This document shows, one piece after another, positions 21,191 to 29,475 of a DNA stretch of 57,660 nt (the stretch's first letter is position 1; each line of letters begins with the position of its first letter). A model generated the notes under the pieces. The model worked only from the letters and a program-made list of their open reading frames with translations, was not told the origin of the DNA and ran no database searches. The DNA is from a virus. The DNA is taken from the IMG/VR virus record IMGVR_UViG_3300042691_027362, positions 1-57,660 of that record. One strand, given 5' to 3'. The translations under genes and the position numbers were made by a program.

Positions 21191-22607
21191 TCCATTACAG
21201 ATAAGTCCTCAGCAAGCTAGAGAAATCCTTTGGAATAAAGGAAAAATAACCGATTTTCTACTAGATGCCAATCAAAAACTACTTCGTGATCAGATAAAAA
21301 ATAAAAAAAGAAGAACCCATGTTGCCGTATTTTCCCGTCAGATGGGTAAAAGTTATGGGGCTTTGGCAATTGCTGTGGAAGAATTGCTCGCTAGAAAGAA
21401 CATAACTGTATGCTATGTTGCGCCAAGATTAAAGCAAGGCAAGAAGATTGTAAAAAACAACCTAGATGAAATACTCAAGTCTTGTCCTCAAGAACTGAAG
21501 CCTAGATTTGATCGTGACTCTTCGTCCTATATTTTTCCATCTACTAAAAGCAAACTAGAGTTGTATGGCTTTAATGCGGAAGAGATTGAATCTGCTCGTG
21601 GTCCAAAGGCTCACATGATAATTGTGGATGAGTGCGGATTTATGACGGATTTAAAATACGGACTTAGATCAGTACTGTACCCAAAGCTAAACACCACGCG
21701 AGGACCAATGATCCTTGTGTCAACTCTTCCTAAGTCGCAAGGTCATGAATATTGGGATCTTGTGAAGAAGGCTGAGTTTGATGAGGTTCTAATTAAAAAG
21801 AACATATACGACTGTCCTAGGTATACGCAAGAAGACATTGATACCTTTGCAGAGGAAGTCGGAGGGTATGATTCTGTAGATTTCAAGCGAGAGTATTTGA
21901 ATATAATGATTACAGACGAGGATCATGCTGTAATACCAGAGGCTAATGAAGAAGCACTTGCTAGGATTGTAAAGCAGTATCAACGCCCCGCATACTTTGA
22001 TCCATACGTATCAATGGATATTGGGGTAAAAGATCTTACTGGTGTACTCTATGCTTACTATGATTTCATCACAGGTAAAATTGTAATCGAAGATGAAGCC
22101 ACCTTCAGAGGGAAGTCTTTTACTACAGCTAATCTCGCAGCATCAATTAAGAAAACTGAAGAATTACTGTGGGGATTAAAAAAGCCATTCCTGCGAGTAT
22201 CAGATAACAACAACTTGATTTTATTGAATGATCTAGGCATTGATTACGGCATCTCTTTTATCCCAACTGCAAAAGATAATAAGCATGCTTGGATTAACCA
22301 GATTCGTATTTTAATAGCAGAGGAACGAATTGTTATTAATCCAAAGTGTAAGCAGTTGATTTTTCATTTAAAAAATGCAACTTGGAACAAAAGTAAAACA
22401 GAATACGAAAGATCGCTTGATGGCGGTCACTACGATTTGATCGATGCTCTGGCATACTTAATTCGTAACATATCGTATTCACGTAATCCTTATCCAAAGG
22501 GATATGGCATGACGTATGGTGACGGTGCTTTTAAAGTGGGCAACGAAAGCAGGAGCAGCTTTGAATCACATCTTGTCAACATGTTTAGTACTAAGAAGCA
22601 CAGTTAA
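21171..22607 (+). CDS. terL: Terminase large subunit
   Basis: 478 residues. The ATPase half has a Walker A variant RQMGKS at 56-61, an adenine-binding-like YVAPRLKQG, and Walker B IIVDE with D153/E154, followed by the coupling motif VST at 183-185. The nuclease half begins with MDIG (D283) and ends with GGHYDLIDAL, giving the RNase H-like acidic residues. It packages and cuts the phage DNA at the portal. Confidence 0.9.
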   Translation: MTQTNNSPLQISPQQAREILWNKGKITDFLLDANQKLLRDQIKNKKRRTHVAVFSRQMGKSYGALAIAVEELLARKNITVCYVAPRLKQGKKIVKNNLDEILKSCPQELKPRFDRDSSSYIFPSTKSKLELYGFNAEEIESARGPKAHMIIVDECGFMTDLKYGLRSVLYPKLNTTRGPMILVSTLPKSQGHEYWDLVKKAEFDEVLIKKNIYDCPRYTQEDIDTFAEEVGGYDSVDFKREYLNIMITDEDHAVIPEANEEALARIVKQYQRPAYFDPYVSMDIGVKDLTGVLYAYYDFITGKIVIEDEATFRGKSFTTANLAASIKKTEELLWGLKKPFLRVSDNNNLILLNDLGIDYGISFIPTAKDNKHAWINQIRILIAEERIVINPKCKQLIFHLKNATWNKSKTEYERSLDGGHYDLIDALAYLIRNISYSRNPYPKGYGMTYGDGAFKVGNESRSSFESHLVNMFSTKKHS

Positions 22608-22624
22608 ACAAATACTATTAGAGG
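22604..22624 (+). promoter_or_regulatory. Degenerate copy of the rightward box
   Basis: TTAAACAAATACTATTAGAGG overlaps the terminase stop and supplies the portal RBS. It resembles the box at 28966 (AACAAATATACCTAGAGG). Confidence 0.3.
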
Positions 22625-22630
22625 TTTGGA

Positions 22631-24652
22631 ATGGCTAAAGCTACATATTTTGCTGCGAGAGAAGGTAAGGAGACAGCATCTGTTTTGCTCGAAAAGGCAA
22701 CAGATTGGAGAAATACCCTTACTACTAACGGATATCTAGAGAAGCTTAAGACATGCTGGGCTGCATATCATGGAGCATATTTCACTGATACTGCATCCGG
22801 ACACACCATAACTTTTGCGGGAGAGCAGGGGGAGCTTGCACAGCTTCCGGTGAATCACATTCGAAACCTTGCTCAGCACATGTACGTTATGACAACATCA
22901 AGCCGCCCATCCATGGAGGCTCGTGCTGCAAATACTGACTATAAATCCAGTGCTCAAGTTACCCTAGCTAATGGTCTTCTCGATTATTATATGCGGGAAA
23001 AGCGGCTAGAGCGTTATATTAATCGTGCTGTTGAATTAAGTATTGTTCTTGGCGCGGGCTACGTTAAGATTGAATGGGATGCCACCACCGGTAAGGTTGT
23101 CGAGGAAGATGAAGAAAGTGGAGAAAAAGTGTATGAAGGTGACATAAAGTTCACAAACTTGTCACCATTTGATGTTGTGTTTGATGTAAATAAAGAAGAT
23201 AATAGCCATGACTGGGTTCTTGTCAGAACGTATAAAAATAAATTCGATCTAGCTGCTAAGTACCCAGAACTTGAAGACAAAATCTTGGCACTTGACACAA
23301 AATCAACAAAAGACAGATACTCTTTACAGGTTTTCCGTAAAGTAGAATCTGACGAGGTTGAGGTGTGGACAATGTATCATCGCAAGAGCGACGCTATTCC
23401 CGAAGGTCGAGAATTGATATTCTTATCTGATGACATTGTTCTACATGATCAAGTTCTTCCTTATCGTAGAATCCCTGTTTTTAGAATGAGTCCAAACGTA
23501 ATTCTTGGAACTGACTTCGGATACTCTAATTTATTTGACCTACTTCCCCTCCAAGAAGGTATCAATCATTTGTACTCTTCTATAATGTCAAACAATATTG
23601 CATTTGCGACCCAGAATCTATTTGTTCGTTCGGGTGCCAATATCGATATCACTAATCTTGGCGGAGGATTGAATATCATACAAGGATCGGAGAAACCTGA
23701 ACCCCTTAATCTATTGGGGACATCTCAAGAAACTTATAGTTTTCTAAGCATCCTAGAGTCTAAAATGGAACAACTATCTGGAGTAAACTCTGTAACTAGA
23801 GGAACTCCCGATCCAGCTCAAAACTTAAGATCAGGAAACTCTCTCGCTATGGTTCAATCCATGGCAATTCAGTTTCAATCAGGTCTTCAAAATCAGTACG
23901 TTCAATTAGTAGAAGATCTTGGCGTTGCTATTCTTGAAATTCTACAAGATTACGCAATGGCACCGCGAGTTGCCTCTATTGTTGGTATAAATAATAAGCA
24001 ATACCTTGTAGCCTTTAAGGGTTCTGATATTGCAGATATTAATAGGGTAATTGTTGATGTAGGAAATCCTCTCGCGAGAACTACAGCAGGACGGGTTCAG
24101 ATGGCAGAACAGCTTATGCAGATGAAGCCAGATGAATTCTCAATTCAGCAGTATGCTCAGGTGATTAATACTGGTCGCATTGATGGAATGATGGAAAGTC
24201 CAGTTGACCAATCTAATCTTATTCAGCAAGAAAACGAACGCCTTATTCAGGGTATTTCAGTTCCCGCCCTTGTCATTGACGATCATAAAGAGCATATCTT
24301 GCGCCATAGAATTATCCTGAATGACATTGATATTCGCATGGATGATGAAAGAGCTTCTGTAATTTTTGCTCACATTCAAGAGCACATTAACTTTGCAAGA
24401 AGCACTGATCCGGCAGTACTTACAATGACTAATCAGCAGCAGCTACCCCCATCAGCGCCGCCAGCCGAACCCGGAAAAGACTTAGCTAATAATCCTGAGC
24501 AGAATTCTGAGGGTCAGTCAGCTATAGGACAAGTAATGGAAGGTTCAGAGCAAAGTCAAGGTCAACTAATGCCGGGAACCCCAGCACCAGCTACTCCCCC
24601 AGCCCCTTTTGAAAATTTACCAACTACAACTGTACCAACCCCTAATCAATAA
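22631..24652 (+). CDS. Portal protein
   Basis: 673 residues following the terminase. Mixed alpha/beta N-terminal half typical of podovirus portals (TTSSRPSMEARAANTDYKSS, then DIKFTNLSPFDVVFDV), a central LLPLQEGINHLYSSIMSNN, the SGVNSVTRGTPDPAQNLRSG loop, and a Pro/Gln-rich tail past 600 (PPSAPPAEPGKD...). It forms the dodecameric ring at the packaging vertex. The call rests on position, size and portal-like segments. Confidence 0.8.
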   Translation: MAKATYFAAREGKETASVLLEKATDWRNTLTTNGYLEKLKTCWAAYHGAYFTDTASGHTITFAGEQGELAQLPVNHIRNLAQHMYVMTTSSRPSMEARAANTDYKSSAQVTLANGLLDYYMREKRLERYINRAVELSIVLGAGYVKIEWDATTGKVVEEDEESGEKVYEGDIKFTNLSPFDVVFDVNKEDNSHDWVLVRTYKNKFDLAAKYPELEDKILALDTKSTKDRYSLQVFRKVESDEVEVWTMYHRKSDAIPEGRELIFLSDDIVLHDQVLPYRRIPVFRMSPNVILGTDFGYSNLFDLLPLQEGINHLYSSIMSNNIAFATQNLFVRSGANIDITNLGGGLNIIQGSEKPEPLNLLGTSQETYSFLSILESKMEQLSGVNSVTRGTPDPAQNLRSGNSLAMVQSMAIQFQSGLQNQYVQLVEDLGVAILEILQDYAMAPRVASIVGINNKQYLVAFKGSDIADINRVIVDVGNPLARTTAGRVQMAEQLMQMKPDEFSIQQYAQVINTGRIDGMMESPVDQSNLIQQENERLIQGISVPALVIDDHKEHILRHRIILNDIDIRMDDERASVIFAHIQEHINFARSTDPAVLTMTNQQQLPPSAPPAEPGKDLANNPEQNSEGQSAIGQVMEGSEQSQGQLMPGTPAPATPPAPFENLPTTTVPTPNQ

Positions 24653-25503
24653 TGAAACAAAAGCGATTTTCACAAGTTACACCGAGAGCCATAGATCAAT
24701 TTAATTCTTATATTGCTAATACACCAATGGTGCAATATGAGGATTTGGTTAATAAGGCTTTAGAAATGGGATATGATCCGCATGAACTGATAGACACAGC
24801 ACTAGGTAGCGTTAAGTACGAAAAGTCTGGAGCTAATCTAAAAAACTCACTAGAAGACATTTTAAATTCCATTTACGAAAAAGATATAGTTCCCGGAAAA
24901 AGATACGTTATAGATCCTCTAGAGGCTGTTTCCAGAAGAGCAAAAGAGGTTGCAAAAAATCTAGAAGGGTCGGTAGGGTTTGCTTCGGCGTTATCTTCAA
25001 AAAGAAGAGCACTTCCAGATTATGCGGCAGTGATACCAAGATCTAGCGAGATGGGTAAATTTAGAGCCATTGGTGACGCTGGTCACGAATTAGAACATTT
25101 AAAAGATTTTTTAATTAGACCAGATTTTAGACCAAAAACAGAGCAAGCCTATAAAAGTGGACATCATTTCAAAGATATATACGAACCAAGGGAATTAATT
25201 CGAGAAGTTAAGGATCTTCCAGAAGATTCGAAAGTTGTAAAAGAGATAGCAAAGCAAAGCAAGAAGTCAGGATTAAGCCCGTCATTATTTACACGATTAC
25301 GTTCTTTAGTTGGGATTGTTCCCGGACTAGCTGCCGCCGGCTTAGCTGCGTATGCCCCTGATTCAAAAGCAGCCCAGATTCCAGCAAAAGTTATTGAAGA
25401 GGGAGATCCAACATCTGCCCTATTTCCACCAGAAGCTGGCGCAGGAGAGGAAGAAGAAATTAAAAAAATGTACGAAGAAGCAAAAAAGAAAAATTTAAAA
25501 TAA
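24652..25503 (+). CDS. Putative zincin-like virion protein (HELEH)
   Basis: 283 residues, coupled to the portal stop (TAATG). HELEH at 145-149 in AGHELEHLKDFL is an HEXXH zinc site; HHFK follows at 171-174. A hydrophobic Gly/Ala segment (VGIVPGLAAAGLAAYAPDSKA) near 220-240 precedes an acidic Lys/Glu tail. Lying between portal and scaffold suggests a head maturation protease or an ejected enzyme. No other prohead protease is visible nearby. Confidence 0.6.
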   Translation: MKQKRFSQVTPRAIDQFNSYIANTPMVQYEDLVNKALEMGYDPHELIDTALGSVKYEKSGANLKNSLEDILNSIYEKDIVPGKRYVIDPLEAVSRRAKEVAKNLEGSVGFASALSSKRRALPDYAAVIPRSSEMGKFRAIGDAGHELEHLKDFLIRPDFRPKTEQAYKSGHHFKDIYEPRELIREVKDLPEDSKVVKEIAKQSKKSGLSPSLFTRLRSLVGIVPGLAAAGLAAYAPDSKAAQIPAKVIEEGDPTSALFPPEAGAGEEEEIKKMYEEAKKKNLK

Positions 25504-25534
25504 AAAATACTAAACAAAAAAGTAAGAGAACAAT

Positions 25535-26188
25535 ATGCCCAAACAATCGACACTTGAACAACTAGAAAGAATGAGATTATCAAGCTCAGTAAAGGCTCCA
25601 AAAGATTTTGCCAAAATGAGAGATAGTTTATCTCATAAGCCAGTCGAGACTTTATCGCAAGTTATTCCTGAAATAAAAGCACACAATAAAGCCCTACCTG
25701 TGTTGAAAGAAGCGGAAAGACTTAGGAAGGCAGGAACAATTACGAAAGAAGCAGACGATGCCTATAAAGCAGCAAAAGCTCTTGGCGGTCCTAAAAAATT
25801 GTTTGCTAAAGGCTCTGGAAAATTCGGAATACTAACTTCCTTGCTTGGGGCTGGGACCTCCTTAATGGCTCCAGATTCCGCAATGGCTGGAACTATAGAT
25901 CAATTAGCAAAAGCTGCAGAAGAGATAGATCCCGCCAAGCATTTACAGGAAGCTCTTAACGACCCTAGAAATAGTGTTGAGGCTATAACTGCGTATGCTA
26001 AAAGGGCTAAAAATAAAACACCAGAGTTATCAGAAGAGTCTATCAGCAACGTAAAAGGTCTTCTTAGTGGAGATCAAGATATTAGTTCTTCAATGGGAGA
26101 GCGCAATATTCCAGACATGGAAGACGGAGAAAGACTATATAGATATAAAAAGGAAGATGAAATCAAAAGAAAACTAGGTTATAAGTAG
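25535..26188 (+). CDS. Structural-type protein with Gly-rich hydrophobic segment (217 aa)
   Basis: Helical, basic N-terminal half (KVLEAERLRKAG-like, with repeated KA...AAKALGG), then FGILTSLLGAGTSLMAPDSAMAG near 110-130, then a charged C-terminus. The hydrophobic stretch ending APDS-A parallels the one in the preceding zincin-like gene, so the two may share an ancestry or a location. Function unknown; virion or assembly role inferred from context. Confidence 0.5.
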   Translation: MPKQSTLEQLERMRLSSSVKAPKDFAKMRDSLSHKPVETLSQVIPEIKAHNKALPVLKEAERLRKAGTITKEADDAYKAAKALGGPKKLFAKGSGKFGILTSLLGAGTSLMAPDSAMAGTIDQLAKAAEEIDPAKHLQEALNDPRNSVEAITAYAKRAKNKTPELSEESISNVKGLLSGDQDISSSMGERNIPDMEDGERLYRYKKEDEIKRKLGYK

Positions 26189-26271
26189 TATAAATACAAA
26201 ATACAGGCTACCACAATATCGTGATGCCTTAACTTAATTACTATCCTATATGGACGTAAAAAGGAAAATGT

Positions 26272-27192
26272 ATGTCAGAAGTATCTAATGATGTCCCAGT
26301 ATCAGATGCGCCAGAGGTGGACTCTGCTGAAATGGAAGCACAGCAATCTCCATCAGAAAATCAGGAACTGAAAGAAGAACTCGAAGAGTTTGTTCTTAAG
26401 GTTAATGGTAAGGAAGTTCGCGAAAAGATCAACCTCAAGGATAAAGAGCGAATCACAAAAGCTCTCCAGATGGAAAAAGCCGCCCAATCGGCATTTCAAG
26501 AGCGAGCCATTACAGCAAAACAACTGCAAGAAATTCAATCAGATGTACAAGAGTTTCTTCAGCAATTTACAGAGAACCCTCTTTCGATTGTAATGAATCC
26601 AGAGTTCAATCTATCTAAAGAGCAGAAGCGTCAGCTTGCAGAAGCTATTCTTCGGGAGGATCTTGAGGAGAGCCAAAAGACTCCAGAGCAACTTGAGTAT
26701 GAAGCCACCAAGAGAAAATACGAAGAACTTCTAGCCGAGAAAGAAGCCCTCGAAGCTCAGCGCAGAGAAGAAGAACAAGCTCGCCTTGAGCAGGAAGCTG
26801 CTATTGAACTAGAAAACGAGATTGTTCAGGCTATTGAGGTTGGATCACTTCCTCGATCTCAGTATATTTCAAAAAAACTTGCCGACTTGGCATATATTGC
26901 ATATTCTAATGGCATTGATCTTTCTATTCAAGACCTTATCCCATTTGTAAAACAACAATATAAGCGAGATATTGCTGAAATGCTTGGTGTTTTGGACGAC
27001 GAAGAAGTTGAAATGTTAGTATCTAAAGACCGTATCCGTGCTATTAGAAACAAACAAATTCAATCAGTTAAACCAAAAGATGGCGCACCAAAAGCACCTT
27101 TAAAAACTCAAGATACTGGTTCTTCTAGTAAAAAGCAAGAGGAACCTCAAAAGATTAAGGCTAAGGATTTTTTCAGAAATCTAGGCGGTTAA
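26272..27192 (+). CDS. Scaffolding protein (putative)
   Basis: 306 residues, acidic and helical with long coiled coils (LEYEATKRKYEELLAEKEAL, then RREEEQARLEQEA), a disordered Pro/Lys/Ser-rich end (KPKDGAPKAPLKTQ) and a small C-terminal helix (KIKAKDFFRNLGG). That composition and the position between portal and capsid genes are typical of podovirus scaffolds, which line the procapsid and leave before packaging. RBS AAGGA. Confidence 0.7.
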   Translation: MSEVSNDVPVSDAPEVDSAEMEAQQSPSENQELKEELEEFVLKVNGKEVREKINLKDKERITKALQMEKAAQSAFQERAITAKQLQEIQSDVQEFLQQFTENPLSIVMNPEFNLSKEQKRQLAEAILREDLEESQKTPEQLEYEATKRKYEELLAEKEALEAQRREEEQARLEQEAAIELENEIVQAIEVGSLPRSQYISKKLADLAYIAYSNGIDLSIQDLIPFVKQQYKRDIAEMLGVLDDEEVEMLVSKDRIRAIRNKQIQSVKPKDGAPKAPLKTQDTGSSSKKQEEPQKIKAKDFFRNLGG

Positions 27193-27203
27193 CAAATATA
27201 ATC
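27188..27203 (+). promoter_or_regulatory. Conserved rightward box (putative late promoter) before head genes
   Basis: GTTAACAAATATAATC then GAGTAAAC, starting inside the scaffold gene's last codons and giving a 120-base leader before the 27327 gene. Confidence 0.55.
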
Positions 27204-27326
27204 GAGTAAACATGTCTCAATAGACTTCTAAGCAAGCAAAAATAGCCCTTAGAATATCGAATGATGCGCATTGTCTATTTCAAAAAAAAAATAAAACAAA
27301 AATACGGCTATAAAAAGGAAAACAAA

Positions 27327-27653
27327 ATGGCTATTTCAACGCAATCAAAAGACCCGAAGGTACAAGACCTTCAACTTGAACAAAAAGATCTTCTCCTTGT
27401 TGCAAATCTTGTTGCTCCATCCGCAGAGGATGCTAGCATTGTTTCAATTTCTGGAGCACTTGCTACTCGTACAATTCTTGTAGATGTCAAGGAACCAGTA
27501 AAATCTGTACAGAAGGTTCGTGTTATCAACCGTGCCACTGGTGCTAGCATTGCTCTTGCTGCTGTTCCATCTATCTCTGGAAACACAATTTCTGTAACTG
27601 TTGATGGTACTGGCGCTTCTAGCGTTTGTATCGAAGTATCTTTTAAAGTCTAA
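27327..27653 (+). CDS. Putative head decoration protein (108 aa)
   Basis: Start MAISTQSKDPKV chosen for AAAAGGAAAACAAA; a 22-residue upstream extension lacks an RBS. The C-terminal 60 residues are beta-rich (VQKVRVINRATGASIALAAV, NTISVTVDGTGASSVCIEVSF), an Ig-like or small barrel pattern. Immediately upstream of the major capsid gene, as decoration or cement proteins often are. Role inferred. Confidence 0.5.
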   Translation: MAISTQSKDPKVQDLQLEQKDLLLVANLVAPSAEDASIVSISGALATRTILVDVKEPVKSVQKVRVINRATGASIALAAVPSISGNTISVTVDGTGASSVCIEVSFKV

Positions 27654-27676
27654 TCTAAAGAAAAAGGAAAAAATTT

Positions 27677-28897
27677 ATGAGTACTACTGCTAACACACTT
27701 GACAACCTGAATGGTTTGTACAAAAAAGTTTACGACGGTAAACTTGAAAACCTTATCCCAGATGGTGTTAAGCTTCTTAACGCTATCAAATTCGTTCGCA
27801 AAGAAAAGCGTCCGGGTGCTGATTACAACCAATCAGTAATCCTTGGTATGGAGCACGGCGTAAGCTTTGCTGAGCCTGACGAAGGTGCTTTCGCTCTTAA
27901 TCCACCTATCTCTGGTGTAATTAAGCAAGCATCCATTAAAGGCTACCAGATGGTGCTTCGTTCTGCTATGGCTTTCGACACTATGTTTGCTGCTGACTCT
28001 GCCGGTGAAAGAGCTTTTGAAGAAGCTACTAAGTACATTTTCCAAGCTATGATGGACTCTATGTCTAAAAAGCTTGAAATTCGTCTTTTCTACGGTCAGT
28101 CTGGTCTTGCTACAGCTACTGCCTCTTCTAACACTCTCAGCATTTCTGCTGGTCAGTGGGCACCCGGAATTTGGGGCGGTGCAGAAAACATGAGAATTGA
28201 GCTTTTTGATTCTTCTAACAACACTCTTGGTGACTGTAAAGTTCTTTCTGTAGACTTCGATAACAAAACTGTAACAGTTGATGCAATGCCTTCTGGCGCT
28301 GCTGCTGCGGGTACTATTACTATCTATGAGTACGGTTCTTACGGTAAAGAAATGGCGGGTCTTCACAAGATCATCACCAACACTGGTTCTCTTTTCGGAA
28401 TTTCTGCTTCTCAGTACTCTCTCTGGAAAGGTAACTCTCACGCTGTTGGCGGCGCACTCAGCTTCAATAAACTCGCTAAGGGTCTTGCTAAGCCAGTTGC
28501 TAAAGGTCTTCAGTCTGACGTAACAGTTTATGTTAACCCGGCTTCTTGGGCTGACCTTATGACTGAACAAGCGGGTAGCCGTCGTTTTGACGTAAGCTAC
28601 AAGTCTGCTACAGCTCAGAACGGCTCTGAAGCTCTTGAGTTCTTCTCTCAGAATGGTAAGATGACAATCGTCTCTTCTATCTTCGTGAAAGAAGGTCTTG
28701 CTTACGCTATCAACCACGAGCAGTTCCTCCGTGTTGGTTCTACAGATCTTACTTTCAAGAATCCTCTCAGCAATGAAGATTTCTTCCACTTGCTTGAGAA
28801 TAACGCTGGTGTAGGTATCCGTTGCTACACAAACCAAGCTTTGTTCTGTACAAAGATCGGTCACCAGCTCGTATTCACAGGTATCACAGTATCTTAA
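27677..28897 (+). CDS. Major capsid protein
   Basis: 406 residues, placed after the scaffold gene. Features fit HK97-fold capsids: helical N-arm (LDNLNGLYKKVYDGKLENLIP), an E-loop region (VILGMEHGVSFAEPDEGAF), a long spine helix (FEEATKYIFQAMMDSMSKKLEIRLFYG), an inserted beta domain, and a P-loop/A-domain end (KNPLSNEDFFHLLENNAGVGIRC). Its codon use (strong TCT, GCT, CTT, AAC preference) is typical of a very highly expressed gene. Followed by a strong terminator. Confidence 0.85.
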   Translation: MSTTANTLDNLNGLYKKVYDGKLENLIPDGVKLLNAIKFVRKEKRPGADYNQSVILGMEHGVSFAEPDEGAFALNPPISGVIKQASIKGYQMVLRSAMAFDTMFAADSAGERAFEEATKYIFQAMMDSMSKKLEIRLFYGQSGLATATASSNTLSISAGQWAPGIWGGAENMRIELFDSSNNTLGDCKVLSVDFDNKTVTVDAMPSGAAAAGTITIYEYGSYGKEMAGLHKIITNTGSLFGISASQYSLWKGNSHAVGGALSFNKLAKGLAKPVAKGLQSDVTVYVNPASWADLMTEQAGSRRFDVSYKSATAQNGSEALEFFSQNGKMTIVSSIFVKEGLAYAINHEQFLRVGSTDLTFKNPLSNEDFFHLLENNAGVGIRCYTNQALFCTKIGHQLVFTGITVS

Positions 28898-28927
28898 TTC
28901 AACCACTTGTGCAATGCAAGAACGATG

Positions 28928-28956
28928 GGGGAAGCTTCGGCTTCCCCTTTTGTTTT
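28928..28956 (+). terminator. Rho-independent terminator after capsid gene
   Basis: GGGGAAGC, a TTCG tetraloop, GCTTCCCC, then TTTTGTTTT. A complete intrinsic terminator 30 bp after the capsid stop codon. Confidence 0.9.
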
Positions 28957-28965
28957 ATATAGTTA

Positions 28966-28981
28966 AATAACAAATATACCT
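28966..28981 (+). promoter_or_regulatory. Conserved rightward box right after terminator
   Basis: AATAACAAATATACCT followed by AGAGGTGA, nine bases after the terminator U-tract and before the 28993 gene, as expected of a promoter that restarts transcription. Confidence 0.65.
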
Positions 28982-28992
28982 AGAGGTGAACC

Positions 28993-29463
28993 TTGAGCGT
29001 TACATTAGTAGTAAACAATATACCGTTTGATTACCCAGAACAAGGAGAACCGGCTCCTTGGGGCGAAGCAGCCACAGGTTGGGCTACCGAAGTCACCAGA
29101 GTACTTAGTTCTGTTAGCGGTCCATCTGACATCCTTGAGTCATCTTCTTCTGTTCTTAACAATCAAACAGTTTTTCAAAATATTCCCGGATTATTTTTCG
29201 ACACAGCCCTAGTACGGTCATTTATCGTTAATGGTAATGTTTATAGAACATATAACATTTCTCAAGAAGTTAGCGAAAGCTTTACGATCACAGGTCTTAA
29301 TCAGGGCGGAGCTGGATGGCTCCTTCAAATCGAAGGAATTGGCGACGCGGGCATGATTTTTAACATCGACTCTAGTGGTCAAATACAGTATAAGTCATCA
29401 AACCTCTCGAATTATATTAGTGGACTAATTAAATTTAGAGGGATTGGAATACTTAAAACTTAA
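28993..29463 (+). CDS. Small fibre-related virion protein (156 aa), TTG start
   Basis: Starts at TTG behind AGAGGTGAACC. The N-terminal 60 residues (VNNIPFDYPEQGEPAPWG, ATEVTRVLSSVSG) resemble a phage fibre attachment region. The C-terminal 80 (LVRSFIVNGNVYRTYNI, then DSSGQIQYKSSN) match the end domain of the following 622-aa protein (SSGQIQYTSTN). It is therefore likely a short fibre or tip sharing the same receptor-facing domain. Confidence 0.6.
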   Translation: MSVTLVVNNIPFDYPEQGEPAPWGEAATGWATEVTRVLSSVSGPSDILESSSSVLNNQTVFQNIPGLFFDTALVRSFIVNGNVYRTYNISQEVSESFTITGLNQGGAGWLLQIEGIGDAGMIFNIDSSGQIQYKSSNLSNYISGLIKFRGIGILKT

Positions 29464-29475
29464 TAAGGTAATACG

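Noticed and set aside
27833-28906. 357-residue open frame antisense to the major capsid gene
   Set aside because: It mirrors the strongly biased codon use of the capsid gene. It has no RBS, an odd Arg/Ser/Cys-rich composition and no recognisable domain.
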